A DNA stretch of 64,000 bases from Alnus glutinosa (lineage: Eukaryota > Streptophyta > Magnoliopsida > Fagales > Betulaceae): the NCBI RefSeq assembly GCF_958979055.1, contig NC_084886.1, forward strand, positions 50,675,654 to 50,739,653, given 5' to 3'. Below are positions 47,400-60,784 of the stretch, piece by piece. Both the position numbers and the translations under genes were made by a program. Position 1 is the first letter of the stretch, and every line of letters starts with the position of its first letter. The notes below the pieces were generated by a model. That model saw nothing but the letters and a program-made list of their open reading frames with translations. It was not told the DNA's origin and did not search any database.

Positions 47400-49019
47400 C
47401 TCTGTGAGTTCACCCGCCACGAGTTCAAGGTTTTGTGTTTGCTTCGTGTGGAGGGTTTAGAATTTTAGAACATATAAACGTAATTCGAGGCTTTCAGAGA
47501 CTTCCAGAAACTTATTTTTGCTGAAACCCCCCTCATACTCTTATAATATCAATATGTTACCAGTCGTACTTGGAGTTAAGCATTAACAGTCCTATATAGT
47601 ATATATTCTCTTCTTCTTTTTTACATGAAAAAGAACTACAAACAATCAAAAAAAAAAAATTACAATAAATCAGGACGGGACAACCCAAGAATAAATACCT
47701 AAAAAATTAAAGTACGTGGAAGCAATGAGGAATTACGCGGGCTTATTAATTTTTTGCACGGATGCCAAGAACTTAGACCACCAATAAAGGTAATTAAAAG
47801 TGGGTAAAAGAGTTCAATTAACCCAAACACTGTGGTAACAATTATAGGGGGCACAAAGAAGATGCAAAAAAACAAAAAGCTCATAAACACAAAAGTGAAA
47901 AAACAACCACAACACATCACGAATCGGTTAGGAGTCGCCAGTGCTGGCGCGTGTAGACCACACGCCAACATTGAACGACCTCTCTCCGGTTAAGGACGAC
48001 GCAAACAACCACGATTCGCCAATAGCAAAGGGGGGGGGAGACTAGGGGGCGGTGTAGACGTCACGTGTTGGCAAGTGGGAAACACTCGTTGGCGTGTGCA
48101 AACCACGCTCAGAGATTAGGAGGTCCGAAAGGCAAGCGGTTGCTATCGACAGAGGTGGAAGACGATGGGAAGCACAGTGGAGAAGCGTGTGTCATGCAAA
48201 AACTTTGAACCAAAATCCAAACCAAATTTGACAGATGACCCATGGGAATAGCGTTGTGGAGACGAAAAGCATGAAAAGTAAATAAATTGCCTCCAATGAG
48301 ACAGATAGGGCTAGAAAGAGTTTTAGTAGGATAGGGGTCTCATAGGAGGCGTAAGCAGCAGGGAAGGAGAGGGAAAAAGAAGAAAAATGGAAGACAAAGG
48401 GGGAGGGGGGGCCGGGAAGTTTTGGGCTTCCCTCCCATGGTGGTTTGCACAAAAAGGCTATAAAAGGTTTTAGAGAGAAGGGAGACATTCTCTCTCTTAA
48501 AGTTGTAAACCTTAGTTTTATATTCTCGGTTAGGGTAAATTACATTTTATCTCTCAAACTATCAACCTAATTTTATATTCACTTCCAAATTATAACACAA
48601 ACCTATAAATTATTATAATGTTTTGAGTTGTCTAATTTTTACTGAAAATACCCCAATTTACAAAAAATTTAAAATAAAACAAATTGACAAAAATTTACCA
48701 TATTAGTTATTTATTTATTCATTACTTATAGCTTCAAAGCATTTAAAATGTCTTTTGAACATAAGGGGAAAGTTTAATCGTTAATCCTTTTGTTAATTGC
48801 AATGGAATTGAAGGCTGTGGTTTTTCACTTTTTCCTAGGAAGGTTAGTTGTATTGCAAAGATAATAGGCTAAACATATATGGCCGGGGTTCATTGATAAG
48901 GTATTCCTGTTGTTTTTCTTTTTTCTCCATTAAAAGAAATTCAATTTGAAGGCCAGTAAATGTTACTGGAACCACAATTACATTTGTTGTGAAAAGAATA
49001 ATCAGAACTGGTTCTCTCC
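47400..49019. other. Intergenic stretch with a GC-richer block
   Basis: 47,930-48,480 is clearly less AT-rich than its surroundings and holds repeated GGCGTGT(G/A)-like strings (for example at 47950, 48090). It could be a decayed transposon leader. The minus-strand 98-codon frame at 48488-48192 matches nothing I know. The rest is AT-rich and empty. Confidence 0.4.
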
Positions 49020-51450
49020 TCAAACAACATCCTTGATGAGTCCCTCTTTTACGACAGCATCCTTGATGAGTTTGAGCGATTCCTGTAGATCATCGCAGAG
49101 CTGGTGAGGATCAGGGATCACATTTGGGTCAACTGCCAGCGCAATGGTCATTTTTTCAGCGTATTGTTGGAAATGGACTGTCAGTGCCTGCAGAAGAAAT
49201 GCCAAAAAAACAAAAAACAAAAACAAAGCATTTTAGGAGCTAGCTGTAAGCTAAAAGAAGACAATGTTTAAGGATATATGAAGAATGCAGTAATGGGGTT
49301 GTTATAATTTTTTGTTCACATATTCGGGTGCAGAAAATGCTTGAAATGCTATAACTTTTACTATAATTTCTTTACAAACTCACATGATAGCTTGAATGAG
49401 TGTCAGACGGATGAAAATAGTAGTCAAGACAACAAAACTTGACAAGTAAATTTAATTTGACTGACATAGTAAGTGTCACCACATCATTTGTTTTTGATAG
49501 CTAGAAATTATGTGTAGTCACGAAAGTAAGGGAGACGAGGTTCCAAGTGTCTTTGGATGACTTACCTGTGGGTGCCCATAAACACTCGGAGCAAGATAAG
49601 CCATTGGATGACCATAAAAGCTGATTTCTTCAAGCGGACCGATCAAGCTGGAAATGGCCATTGTATTGTTGGAGAGAATTCTATGCGTTATAGCAGCAGC
49701 AACCTGTTGTCCAATGTAAATACATAATTTATAACACTTTTGATCCAAAATTGCACCATAATATAAAAGTTGCCTTAAGACTCTGTGTGTGTATATATAT
49801 ATATATATATAGATACCTTAACTCCAAATATCCGAAGTACTAACTCAGCACTCACAAAGGTGCATATGGCTTCAAGTGAAAGCTTTTTTCTATCAATGGT
49901 GGCCTTAGCTTGCCGAACATAATCCAATGGGTTATCTTGTAAAGCAATGGTGAAGGGGAGGAGGATATAGCCGATCAGATTGCCCCACCTAGCCTTCGAT
50001 CCCTTGGCCATCATATCAGCTAGATCCTGCATGTTCATGAATTGACATCGTTAAAAAGGAAAGGATGATCAAGATGAGGGCAAAGACCATGATGACTATA
50101 TATGTTTGCTAACCTGGATTCCTGCAGTTGGTCTTAGATTGACGAGAATGGCTGTCCTAAGGCGGATACTTTTTGGAATATTACTTTTCCTCTGCTTTGC
50201 TCCTACGTCTTTGTCATCCTCACCTGCATGCGGGTGAACCGTTAGCCTTTAGGTCGGCTATTAAACCAATTTTGGTGCATATCTTGCGGAGGATTGTTAA
50301 ATCATCAATTATTTCAAAATTTAAGTGATAGAAAATTCTAAATTTTATCATTTCATTCAATTTTTAATTATATATAGATCAAAAGTAAATGTGGGGCGAA
50401 AGAACTGACTAATTTCAGAAGATGGTAATAGTACAAGGAAGAAAGCAATTAACAGAAACTCACCGTATCTGCGGTTGAGATATCGTGAGAGGCCAGCTTG
50501 TGTTACTCCCAGAACGACATCGTTTATGGTCTACTAATTTCAGCCACAGTAAAATTTAAGGAAGATAAAAAAAAAAATAAAATTACTGCCAATTACAAAT
50601 ATAAAGAAAATTCAGAAACATACGTGTATTAATGAAGGATGTTCCATGTTAATGGCTTCTCCTCTCTATTTCAAGTAAAAATTTGGTTTTTTTTTTTTTT
50701 AACAAACGAATAAATTTGACTTTTATTAATCAACGTACCATGTTTAGTGCATTCTTAACGAGCTTCATGTCATCCAATTTGACCGTCCGATGCACAAACT
50801 TTTTGGTATTCAGCTCAACCCCATGTGCGCCTTTGATTGGAGTTTTCGTATCTTTCAAGAAGACAATGGTTGCCACAAACACCAACATATCCACCAAAGT
50901 GTTCCAAATCAACCTCAACGCCGACCAAACAGCTAAGAAGAACCACCAAAACCCGCCGGAATTAGCCGAACCTGCTCTTTTTTTGACCGGAACAGTAGGT
51001 ACTGCCTCCGGGTCCAAGGTTTTTCGTGTGCAAGCTAGGAGAAGAGAAACCAGAGATGCACCATCACCCATTGAGTGGTGGATCCTGAAGACCCCGACAG
51101 CCTCTGCATCGGAGGTTTTCATGTTGAGAAGGTGGAGTTCCCACAATGGTTTGGAGAGGTCCATGGGGTTTCTGGTAAGATTTGATACGTAATCTTCAAG
51201 AAATTGGTCTGGAAAATCTACTTTTGGATCCAAATCCGGAATAATGACATGATCCTCTAAATTCACTGTGGTCCGACTCCATTTTTTCTTCCCGCGATCA
51301 ACAACCTTTTGCATTACAAACAACAAGAAAGAAAATGTTCACGATTAAATAGAATAGAAGCATGTTGTTAATTTGAATGCCCCATGTGAACAAATTTTAG
51401 TATAAAATAATCTGAGCACACTATCTTCTTCAACTATTTTTATGAATAAA

Positions 51451-51487
<37 letters not shown>

Positions 51488-52368
51488 CAACGTGAGCACC
51501 ATCTTCTATAAATACTTTTATCAAAATTTGCAGCCCAGATTTGACTTATCATATTGAAAAAACAGTCATACTTTTAATTTAAGAATATATTTTTCTTTAT
51601 AACATTAATTAATAAAACTCCCATGTACAGATTTTACCGATTCTTTGACTATGAAAATTTACTGAATTGCAGTTAATTTGAGTAGCCAATAAAGAGAGGT
51701 CAGGTGTGGGGACTTAACTATATAGGGATTGTCCTGAAGACTGAGCTCGAGATGCCGGAATATGTGGATCCCGCAACCCTCCTCTCAAGCCTTTTAAAGT
51801 AATTAAAGTCTCTTGTGGACAGGGCACAAGAGCAATATGTACACCTAAAAGGGTTATGCGAGTCTGGCACAGGGGCAGGCAGGAGTAAACAGAGAAATCA
51901 GACTTTTCTGATCTTTGGTGGCAATGCCAAGGCTATGATAATAGGATGTAGAGACTAGAGAGGGAATTGAATAAAACACTGTTAAAAGAAATAGCTTTAT
52001 CCTTTATGATATGCAAGTGAACCATAGTTAATTTCGAATAAACGCAACCAAAAAAGGAGGAGGAAGAATTATTAGAAAGATAGTAAAAAGAAGCAGGGTG
52101 CATGGTCATTGGGCAATGAAATAAAGGAAAAGGAACCTTCAGGAAAGAAGAAAAGGAATATGGGAGATGCTTTTGTAATTACCAGCTTGCTGGAGAACCG
52201 AGGATGCTTAAGCAAAGTCTGCTCCAAGCCGGCTTTGACAACATCGGGATTGATTCTTGTCTTGCACCCCATGATGGCGAGGATGTAACAGTTGATGCGT
52301 GGCGCGTGAAACAACCGAGCTGCTGGACTTAGCGGGTGGTCGCCGGTGGATGCCTCGCCATCACCCAT
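49020..52368 (-). CDS. WSD1-like: WSD1-type wax ester synthase / diacylglycerol acyltransferase (complete, 481 aa)
   Basis: Bifunctional O-acyltransferase that joins acyl-CoA to fatty alcohol (wax ester) or to diacylglycerol, usually in the ER and important for cuticular wax. Minus-strand exons: 52368-52183, 51305-50739, 50530-50464, 50223-50114, 50026-49817, 49703-49566, 49187-49020 (TGA). All are GT-AG, 1,446 nt in total, the normal family length. The N-terminal wax ester synthase-like acyltransferase domain holds the catalytic motif HHSMGDG at 138-144 (HHxxxDG). A hydrophobic stretch at about 181-212 (WSALRLIWNTLVDMLVF) is the likely membrane anchor. The C-terminal WSD1 domain has NDVVLGVTQAGLSRYL, RTAILVNLRPTAG, GNLIGYILLPF and GPLEEISFYGHP. 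No defect seen. The substrate preference cannot be read from sequence. Confidence 0.95.
51458..51484. repeat. TA microsatellite in WSD1-like intron 1
   Basis: About 13 TA units. Confidence 0.9.
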
Positions 52369-52869
52369 CCTTGCTTCTTCTCCCCGGCTTCTTTTTTGTC
52401 TCGAAAAAAAAGCCTCAAGAAATTCCTTTCTCAGTTTGAGATTTCGGACCTACTTGGTTTTGACTTTATGGCTAACTCATGGTGGGTGAGCTTGAATTCC
52501 GATCCCCTAGTTGAAATAAATAATGGTCATATATATTCTTTAAAGGATGTTGTCGTCAGTCTGGTTTGCCTTTACCATTTCTCTGGTATTTGTTTTTTGG
52601 AACCATCTCTTTGACCAAGTGCGCAGACGTCTGTGATTGAGAGCCAAATATCTCTGCATGTGACTACGGAATAGTCAGTTTCTATTTTTTTCTCATGCCG
52701 TAGGAATTAGGTTAACTACTAACTAGACATAGACAGATGTTTCTTGAATTTTCTTATAATTTTTTATTTTTTTTAAAAAAAATTAATTATTGAATTTAAT
52801 TATAAGATTTACACGTCTACTAAATAGCTTGTCTCATATACATTTAACGGTACAATTTTTTGGTTATTT

Positions 52870-53840
52870 TTCTTTTTCCAATGGTAGAAAACAAAAATTG
52901 GCCAAGGCCAATCTCCACTCTCGAAAAATCATTTCAGACCCGTTGTGCCCCATTTGTGGTAGAGAACCCGAAAATGTTTTCCATATTCTGTGGACGTGCC
53001 CTTCTTCTGTGGCAGTTTGGCAGAACAGTAGTAGATGTATTCAAAAACTCTCTCTTGTAGAGAGTGACGATTTGGGCTTTCTTCAGCAGCTGTTGGAGAA
53101 GCTTGAAGACAACGACTTCATTGAGGCAGTGACACTAGCTCGGCTGATCTGGTTACGGCGAAACACTTTGGTGTTCTAAGGGTTTTTCACGCCTCCTTCT
53201 AATCTGGTGGGACAAGCCAAAAACCAGGTTGCGGAGTTTGCTCAGGCCACTGACCAATCCGAGACATGTTGTGCTGGTGCTGTCAAACCAACCCCTACAT
53301 GGACACCACCTCTACTTGGTATGTTGAAGGCTAACTGGAATGCGGCAAAGGATTGTAAGCAAAAGTTGGTAGGAATTGGGGTGGTGATCCGAACTCATGA
53401 GGGTACAGTGTAGGCTGCCTATTCAGCTTCAGAGCAAGGCATCACAGATCCAACAACAGCTGAAGCTTTGGCTGCATGGAGGGCTATATGTTTCTGTGAA
53501 GGTCAAGGTTGGCAGAATGTTATTTTTTAGGGGGACTCACAACAGGTTGTAGGGGAACTTAATAGGATCACAGAATGTTTGAGGCTTTATGGAAACCTGA
53601 TTGAAGATTCTAAGGCCATTCTCATGGCTGTTGATTCTTTTGTGGTCCAGTATGTAAGTCGTCTGGCAAATAATGATGCGCACTATTTGGCTAAAGTAGC
53701 TTTAATTCAAAAGCTATAACAAGTGTGGATGGGTGGATGCCCTCATCCCATTCAAAGTATTGTACTTACTGAGCAAGAGTTTTTGTCTCTATGATTTATA
53801 AAATTCATCACTATTTTCTCAAAAAAAAATAAAAATTGGC
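52870..53840 (+). pseudogene. LINE 3' remnant (zinc-binding and RNase H-like region)
   Basis: One reading frame from about 52870 to the TAA at 53717, interrupted by three stops (53177, 53411, 53528). It begins with the zinc-binding region that follows reverse transcriptase in plant L1-type LINEs: DPLCPICGREPENVFHILWT. A plant RNase H-like domain follows (LVGIGVVIRTHEG, TAEALAAWRAI, GDSQQVVGELN). The first catalytic Asp expected near NWNAA is not an Asp. An A-rich tail follows at 53821-53837. This is a 5'-truncated dead copy, typical of LINE insertions. Confidence 0.85.
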
Positions 53841-54022
53841 ATATCAGTTGCTTTGGAACATTACAAGGCTCTTATCATTTATTAGGTAAGTTTACCTCCT
53901 ATTTTACATATTGAAAAGCTAAATTAAGTTAACACATTTTTCTAAATTCAGACGCCTTATTATTGAGTCGAAAAATGAAGAAAATAGAAAAAAAATAATA
54001 ATAATAAAGAAACGTGAGACTT

Positions 54023-54025
<3 letters not shown>

Positions 54026-54070
<45 letters not shown>
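54026..54070. repeat. Poly-A tract
   Basis: About 45 uninterrupted A residues; exact length uncertain. May be the tail of a minus-strand-read or plus-strand retroelement, but no body was recognised next to it. Confidence 0.8.
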
Positions 54071-54074
<4 letters not shown>

Positions 54075-54299
54075 GTCGGAAATGCACTCCATAATTCAGA
54101 AAAAGAAGACCTTTGACCTGATTTTGTTTTCTCCTCTCTTTTTATTGTATTTAGACATAGTGGCAAGCACTAAGCAGTATCGCAGAGAATCTTCAAATTG
54201 TTGTAGCACACTATCACTTGTTACAAGTAATGTTGTTATAAAATATAATTTATTTACTATTAGAACGTCTGTGGAGATGGGCTCGAAGAATGATTTTTT

Positions 54300-54301
<2 letters not shown>

Positions 54302-54340
<39 letters not shown>
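54302..54340. repeat. AT microsatellite
   Basis: About 19 AT units followed by a T run. Confidence 0.9.
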
Positions 54341-54343
<3 letters not shown>

Positions 54344-54496
54344 TTTTTTTTTTTTTTTGCGAGTATGATACAAATACCAATTAATTTGTTACTTTAAGAA
54401 AGATTTTGTTACGGTCTACAATCCGGAAAAGATAACTCAATTAGAATTAAGATTTTGCTCATAAATCATAGGGTAAGGGACGTAATGTACCATAGA

Positions 54497-55106
54497 AAAT
54501 GTTACCCTTACACCCTGACGAGGTAATACCATGTAGATTTTTTTATTTTTTATTTTATTTTTATTTTTATTGTTTTCTTCCTCAAAAGCAAAGAAAGATT
54601 GCAACACAGCCCGGAACACACCGAACCACCTGGCACCACCCAGCCCGAAACACTTCGACACCAACTCCCGCCCACCCCGAACCATCCGGCACCACCCACC
54701 CCGTAATGCAGTCGTTCTGGCTGGGGAAATGCCGGATCCGGTCGTTTTGGCTGGGGAAGGGTTAGATCCTGGCCGGGATCCAGTCGATCCGGCTGTTTTG
54801 GCCGAGGAAAGCAGATCCCCGCCAGCCATGGCCCCGCGCAGCCTTGACGTCCATTTGTGGACCCTTCACTCAGCCTCGTCCGTCCATTCGTTACCATCAC
54901 CGGCATCTCTGTCACCGTCGAGAATCTAGACCGGGAACGTCCCCTCCGTCACTGACAGGTGGGAGGGGAGGGACAGGTGAGATTGGAAAGGGACGGGTGG
55001 GGGGTTTGAGATCTAAAGCAATTTTATTTTATTTTATTTTTTTTTTTTATGCCACGACAGGGTGTAAAGGATTGGGTGTGGGGAATTGGGTGTAAGGGTA
55101 ACATTT
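54497..55106. mobile_element. DNA transposon-like element with 19-bp inverted repeats and GC-rich cargo
   Basis: The ends are exact inverted repeats, AAATGTTACCCTTACACCC at 54497-54515 and its complement at 55088-55106. A second inverted motif, TTTACACCCTGTCGTGG/ACACCCTGACGAGG, lies just inside. The interior (about 54600-55010) is far richer in G+C than anything around it, with repeated CCGGATCCGG- and CACCC-type strings. No target duplication or transposase is visible. It could be a MULE- or hAT-derived carrier of captured sequence. Confidence 0.6.
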
Positions 55107-55564
55107 CCCTTGTAGTATTTAAGAGAATAATGCATTTATTATCTCTATTAAGAAAATAAAAAGATTTTCTCATAAAGCATAATCTCTCCAATTGGAAAAT
55201 AGGAAATTTGTCTCACTTTATAATTCTATTTCCTATTTATGTTATTTATATTCTTAGAGGCCTTGTTTGGTAAGAGAAGAGGAATTGGTAGTGGGAGTTG
55301 AAAATGATAAATGTGATATAAAGTAAAAAGAATTTGTATAAAAAAGTAAAAAAGTTTTGTATTGTAGTGAATTTTTCATATTTAAATAATAATAAAAAAT
55401 TATTAATGTGATATAAAGTAAAAATATTTTGAAGTTGATTGTTTTTGGGATAAGTGAAGAGGAGAATGGAAAAATAACTACTAAACTGGGGGTTTATGTG
55501 AGAGGGTTGCACCGTTTCAGAGATAAGAGAATTATAATATAAGACGTAGCCTAACAACCAAGCC

Positions 55565-55637
55565 GGGGGTGTAGCTCATATGGTAGAGCGCTCGCTTCGC
55601 ATGCGAGAGGCACGGGGTTCGATTCCCCGCACCTCCA
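55565..55637 (+). tRNA. tRNA-Ala (anticodon CGC)
   Basis: 73 nt that fold as a complete cloverleaf. Acceptor GGGGGTG pairs with CACCTCC (one G-U). The D arm is GCTCATATGGTAGAGC. The anticodon stem is CTCGC/GCGAG with loop TTCGCAT (anticodon CGC). The T arm is CGGGGTTCGATTCCCCG and the discriminator base A. A TTTT Pol III stop lies a few bases downstream. No intron. Intact A and B boxes argue for a working gene. Confidence 0.97.
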
Positions 55638-56094
55638 AAATCACTTTTCATAACGCCAACAGCCCACGTAACCATGCTCTACTTTTTTGTTTATAAAAAA
55701 GATTTGAGAATGCCAATTCCATTTTGGACACGAAACTAGAGCATTAATGGTCATTTGGTGTACCAGCCCAACAAGGCCCATAAGGCCCGTCCACTCCAGG
55801 GCGGGCCATCAAATCTCATAACCCTACCTATCACCCCTGCAATAGATTTTAAAGTAGTCTGGATTGAAGCATCAACATGAGGTGGTTGATCGTCCTGCTA
55901 TCGGGGCAACCGGCCCAATTAGCATTGGGGCAAGCAGTTCATTTATGATCAAGAGGATTATCTTCATGCTTGTGCTCAACATCTCAAGCCCAACACAGCC
56001 ATAACAATTAGAGAAACCTACATTTAAGAAATCTAATAGTTTTTTTAAAAAATATGGATAACTTTGTAAAATGGTATCAAATTGTACGCTATTT

Positions 56095-56458
56095 TAAGAC
56101 AAGAGTACTGAACTAGCAAACGTCTCAAACTGGGATATCCAAGTTTTTAAATGTCTCACTTAAGGGTATTCCGTTAGAATTTGCTGTTAAATCCTACAAA
56201 AATTTTCGAAATACCTATGTGTTTATTTTTTTAAAAAAAAAATTATAATTTTTTTTTTAAAGATTTAGAAATGAGTATTTTTTGCAAATTTTGTTAAATT
56301 CTTACCAACACTTAAATCTTAACATTTATTTTTCTTTTTTTTTTTTTCCTTAAAAAAAATATGAGTATTTTGGATAACTACTTAGGATTTAAGTGAATCG
56401 TTTGGAAACTTGGATACTCCAGTTTGAAATGTTTGCTAGTTCAGTACCCTTATTTCAA
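56095..56458. mobile_element. MITE with inverted repeats of about 70 bp
   Basis: The left arm contains GTACTGAACTAGCAAACGTC and TATCCAAGTTTTTAAATG. The right arm, on the other strand, contains GTACTGAACTAGCAAACATT and TATCCAAGTTTCCAAACG. Between them is AT-rich filler. Target duplication not resolved. Confidence 0.7.
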
Positions 56459-57189
56459 AGGGAAATGCTAGAAATACAACTAGTGCACAAGTTGTGTACT
56501 AGTAGTGCATGAATCATTTCTCTATCTCAAACGGCATATAATTCGATACAGACAGAAATTTTCTACAAACTGGTTTGTAGAAAATGTTTTACAACCAACA
56601 TATAAAAGTAACACGTGTACTTTTTACATGTCAATGGACATATGTCAATCTTAGATATGATTTGTATGAAATTTCTTACAAATCGATTTGTAGAAAATTT
56701 CTATAAAATTCGATACCCTCTCATAAGTTAAACCTAAAAAATAAGAAGATCGAGGAAGAAGGTGCACGAATTAAGACAAATCTTCATCTTGGTCGGCCTG
56801 TCCTGTCTGGACAGAAAAACAGAAGCAAAGTTAACAAGCCTATTTCTTCTATCTTTTGCCCCTTTTTCCTTTTTTCTCTTTTGAGATTTCACTTTGTGTG
56901 CATTTCATTAGGGGGATCAGGCTTGGTTGCAATCTCCTACTCGGATTGCAGTATGGCCGATAGTAATCCAGAGAGACATATGGTGAAGAGCACGTGCACG
57001 AGCAGATGATTCTATGTCAACGTCTTGATTACAAGAATACCTTCAGCATTTAGGTTGTATATACTGCAAGACTTGTTCAACTGATGCAAAGAACACTTCC
57101 TTTGACGAGTCTCTCAGAAGGACTTTTTTGGGGTTTTCATTTGAACTCAGACAAGCAATAAGCTTTGAAGTTGACTTAGGAAATTTCAT

Positions 57190-57217
57190 TGAATCTTCAC
57201 TTTGCCGAAGCTATTAT

Positions 57218-57248
<31 letters not shown>

Positions 57249-57293
57249 TAGTACCCGCATTTAGAAAGAGTAGAAATCGTGGGCATTTCATCT

Positions 57294-57329
<36 letters not shown>

Positions 57330-57330
57330 C
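57190..57330. repeat. GA microsatellites upstream of the lipase gene
   Basis: GAGACA/GA repeats at 57219-57250 and a pure GA run at about 57297-57325. They lie 0.8 kb upstream of the lipase start and could belong to its leader or promoter. The open frame across them is a repeat artefact. Confidence 0.6.
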
Positions 57331-58098
57331 ACTAGCCTTCTCTGGCTCTATATCCAACGTTAACTTAACCAATAGTCGCCGGAAATAACGAATTCAGGTC
57401 AAAATCCATTGGGATCCACACAATCCGACCTGACCCGGTTAATACTCGAGATTTTTTCCTTGATAGATCGCGTTGGTGTATGCTTTCTGATGTTTCTTTC
57501 ATTCCATGGAGTTAATCTGAGGTAATTTGAGTTGTATTACAACTATGAAGATAGGCTTTAAATAGGTTTGAAATTGGAGTTTTTTTTATAATATATACGG
57601 TTTTGATTAGTCAAAATTAATAGTTGTTGATGTTACAATTACATGTTTGATTATTTCAATTTAGTGGGTCAGAATAAATTTAAGAGAATTCGAATTTAAG
57701 GTTATTTATGCACGAAATTGGGGATTTTTGAGAGGTTTAAATTAATTATGTGAATGTTTAATTTAATTAAGTTGTTTATGATTAGATTGAAGATAATAGT
57801 CGATTAAGTTTCAATATGGCTGATTTTGTAGACTTGATTGATATTATAATCCCAAATTGATAGCTTAAATATAAAATCTAAATCCTGAATTGATCAGGAA
57901 TAAGGCCTTAAACGAATCATAATCTGCGTTGATTATATTGTGATAAATTTGAAAAAGGAGAGTTACAGGGAATGTGTATTAGAGAAAATAATTTAATTTA
58001 CATTCCAACACTCTTTTTATATAATTAGCTTGTAACTTCTGTCCCTCCTGTCGCAGTTTATTTTAGAGGATTGAGCAAGAAGGGAACAAAAGGAAATA

Positions 58099-59400
58099 AT
58101 GCCCTCTAAGAGGCACATTTTCAGCATTTCCGGACCTGTACATCTCACAGTTGTTGACTGGTAAGAGCATTAATCCACTACTTTGCCAATGGGGTCTCAT
58201 GATCAACTGCAATGCAACTGCAGTACTATGATATCTTAACTGTATGACAGTTGGTCATGACTCATCAATGGCGGCCCATAATGTTTATTCAAGAATTATC
58301 AAAATTGGAGAGACTTTTCGGTTGCTGTCTGATCTTGTTCACAAACCTGTCAAAAACAACATATATATATGCCTTGTTCATGATTTCATGTCCTTCTGAA
58401 CATTAGTAACAAGCTATGATGATCTTGTTGCAGGACAAATCCAGATCACCGAAGATCCATCCTCGCCAGCTTGGTTCAGGGAGTCTACCGTCTAGAACGC
58501 GATCGTCTGGGGAAGCGCCACGGACCTAAAGCTCTTGCTCCACCCTGGTGGGATTCCTTCCATTTCCGAATCAGAACGAATGGCGTTCTCACAGACGTTG
58601 ACGGCTCCATAATCGGCGCCGTTTATGAGTACTACAAGCATCCAGCTTCTGCCCCAAACGTCCCGAGATATGTCATCGCCTTTCGGGGCATGATCAAGAA
58701 ACTAAGCACCATATTACGGGACCTGAAGTCTGGCGTCTGGTACGCCGTTAACGAACTTCAACGGAGCTCCCACTTTCAACGCGCAATGCATGCCGTTCAG
58801 GAGTTGGTTGCTTTTGCCGGAGCTCCAAATGTATGGCTGGCCGGACATTCTCTGGGGTCGGCAATTGCATTGGTTGTTGGAAAGAACATGGTCAAGATGG
58901 GTTGTTTTCTTAACGCATATCTTTTTAATCCACCATTCGTAGGTCTCCCCATAGAGCTGATCAAGGATGAGAAACTGAAGCAAGAGATCCGCTATGCAAG
59001 CACCGTCGTCAAGGCAGGCGTCGCCATTGCCGTAAAAGGTGGCGATCACCAACAACATTCCGAGCCTTTTGCTGCGTTATCTCACTGGTTTCCTCAGCTG
59101 TTCGTGAACCAAGACGATCCTTTTTGCGCAGAGTATGTCGGTTACTTTCAAAACAGGGTGGATATGAAGCAGAGCGGAGTTGAAAAGATTGAGAGGATTG
59201 CCGGAAAGAGTTCCATTTCGAGTCTATTGTCAAGTGCACTGGCCGGAGGTGATTCAGAAGCATTGCATCTTCTTCCCTCGGCATATCTAACTATTAATAA
59301 GGGTTCAACGCCAGGTTTTAGGCGAGCTCACGGAATTCATCAGTGGTGGGATCCTTCTTTTAGGTGTGAATCCATGCAGTATCGGCATCACCTGTATTAA
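58099..59400 (+). CDS. Lipase class 3 / GDSL esterase-lipase At4g10955-like (complete, 342 aa)
   Basis: Alpha/beta-hydrolase of the lipase class 3 superfamily, predicted to cleave acyl esters; the true substrate is unknown. Two exons, 58099-58160 and 58434-59400, are joined by a GT-AG intron that splits the Trp-21 codon. The protein starts MPSKRHIFSISGPVHLTVVD and runs into TNPDHRRSILASLVQGVYRL. The nucleophile elbow GHSLGS is at 158-163, with Ser-160 the catalytic serine. Upstream, IAFRG (about 102-106) forms the oxyanion strand. No signal peptide or membrane helix is apparent, so it is probably cytosolic. Homologues are annotated as GDSL esterase/lipase At4g10955, though the visible motif is that of lipase_3. 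The length is normal for that group. No frameshift. Confidence 0.95.
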
Positions 59401-60784
59401 ATAGCTATAAAATTCTAAAGCTACATATATGTTCATTAGAGCACCAGTAACGGACACTCAATTATTTGTCCTATAAAATCCACTTTACACTAAATTCTCT
59501 TATTTTTCTTTAAATCAATTAAATATTATTTCTTTACTCTTATTTTATAACTCTTTACCGATGGCTTTCCAAAGCTATACGTTCATAGATTTATTTTTAA
59601 TTTTTTTCTTCCTATTTTTAAAGCTTGAATAGTTTTGAAATGGCCGGAGCAAAACCCATTCAATACACAGAGGAAATCTGACGTTAATGCCTATGTTCAG
59701 AAAATTGTTCAATGAAAGTGGAAGTGGAAATGGGGATGAGCGAAGGAGAGAGGAGAGAGATGAAGCTTTTTTATAATTATATAATTCATGGGATAGTTAT
59801 AATTGGATAGCACTATTGCTATCCCGAGTTTTGAAAATACTTAGGAAAATTGATGTGTGTGATTTTTTTGTGACTTCTTTAAAAATTTTCCTATATTTAA
59901 GTTAATGAATGAGTTATAAGGTATCTGCTACTAGTACTCTTAAATAATTGTATATGCGAAGTTATATGCCCACCATCCGACGACACCACCAAAGAATCAT
60001 GTATAGAATAGTCACAAAACTCTAGAAAGATATGGTAGAGCATAACCCAAAAATATATCCTATTGAGGTCCTTCCTCTTAGAAATACTATCTGATTTAGC
60101 CGTCGAAGGCGTCACTCCGATGGTCTTTTCTTTCATTTTGTAAGAGTACTAGCTTCAACTTCCCTTAAATTTTTTCAATTTAAAGAACTAAATTACTTTG
60201 CTTCCCTATTTAAATGTACTCCATAATAGCTTCTTTTATTTTTTTACTACACATTTAAATACCACTTTTACTTTCCTAAATTTATGGTACAACTTTTGGT
60301 TCTTTTGGTGTTTTCTTAGATTAGTTAACGACATATGAATATGATCCAGTGAATTTTTTAAAAGTTTCTTTCCAAATTTAGTGTTCTAAGTGCCCATCTC
60401 TCGGTCCAACCGTATAAAAATCCGCATCAACAAGTTCTATATATGCACGTTAACGCATGTGATTGATCACAAACTTAATTGGTTTGATTTTTAAATAAAT
60501 TAAGAAACCCTTTGTCCTTTTAATTGAGTCCAAGCTGCTTATGAATGGCTAGCTTCATTTATTTACAGTCATTCATACTTAGAGTTTGGATTTACATGAG
60601 TCATGCGTGCAAACATTTTGGACACTTGGACTTGGACTCCTTAGCCCGCTAGAGCCAGCTTTGTAACTGAACCAGCCCAAATTCATCCATATATGGCCGA
60701 ACCTCATGCCCGTCTTCAACATCTCAAGCCCAGCCCTACCCTACAAATTATAGAGAAACTGTACGTGCCTTAAGAAATCTACTA

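Noticed and set aside
50683-51192. 169-codon plus-strand frame
   Set aside because: Antisense of WSD1-like exon 2, which carries the catalytic HHxxxDG motif on the minus strand.
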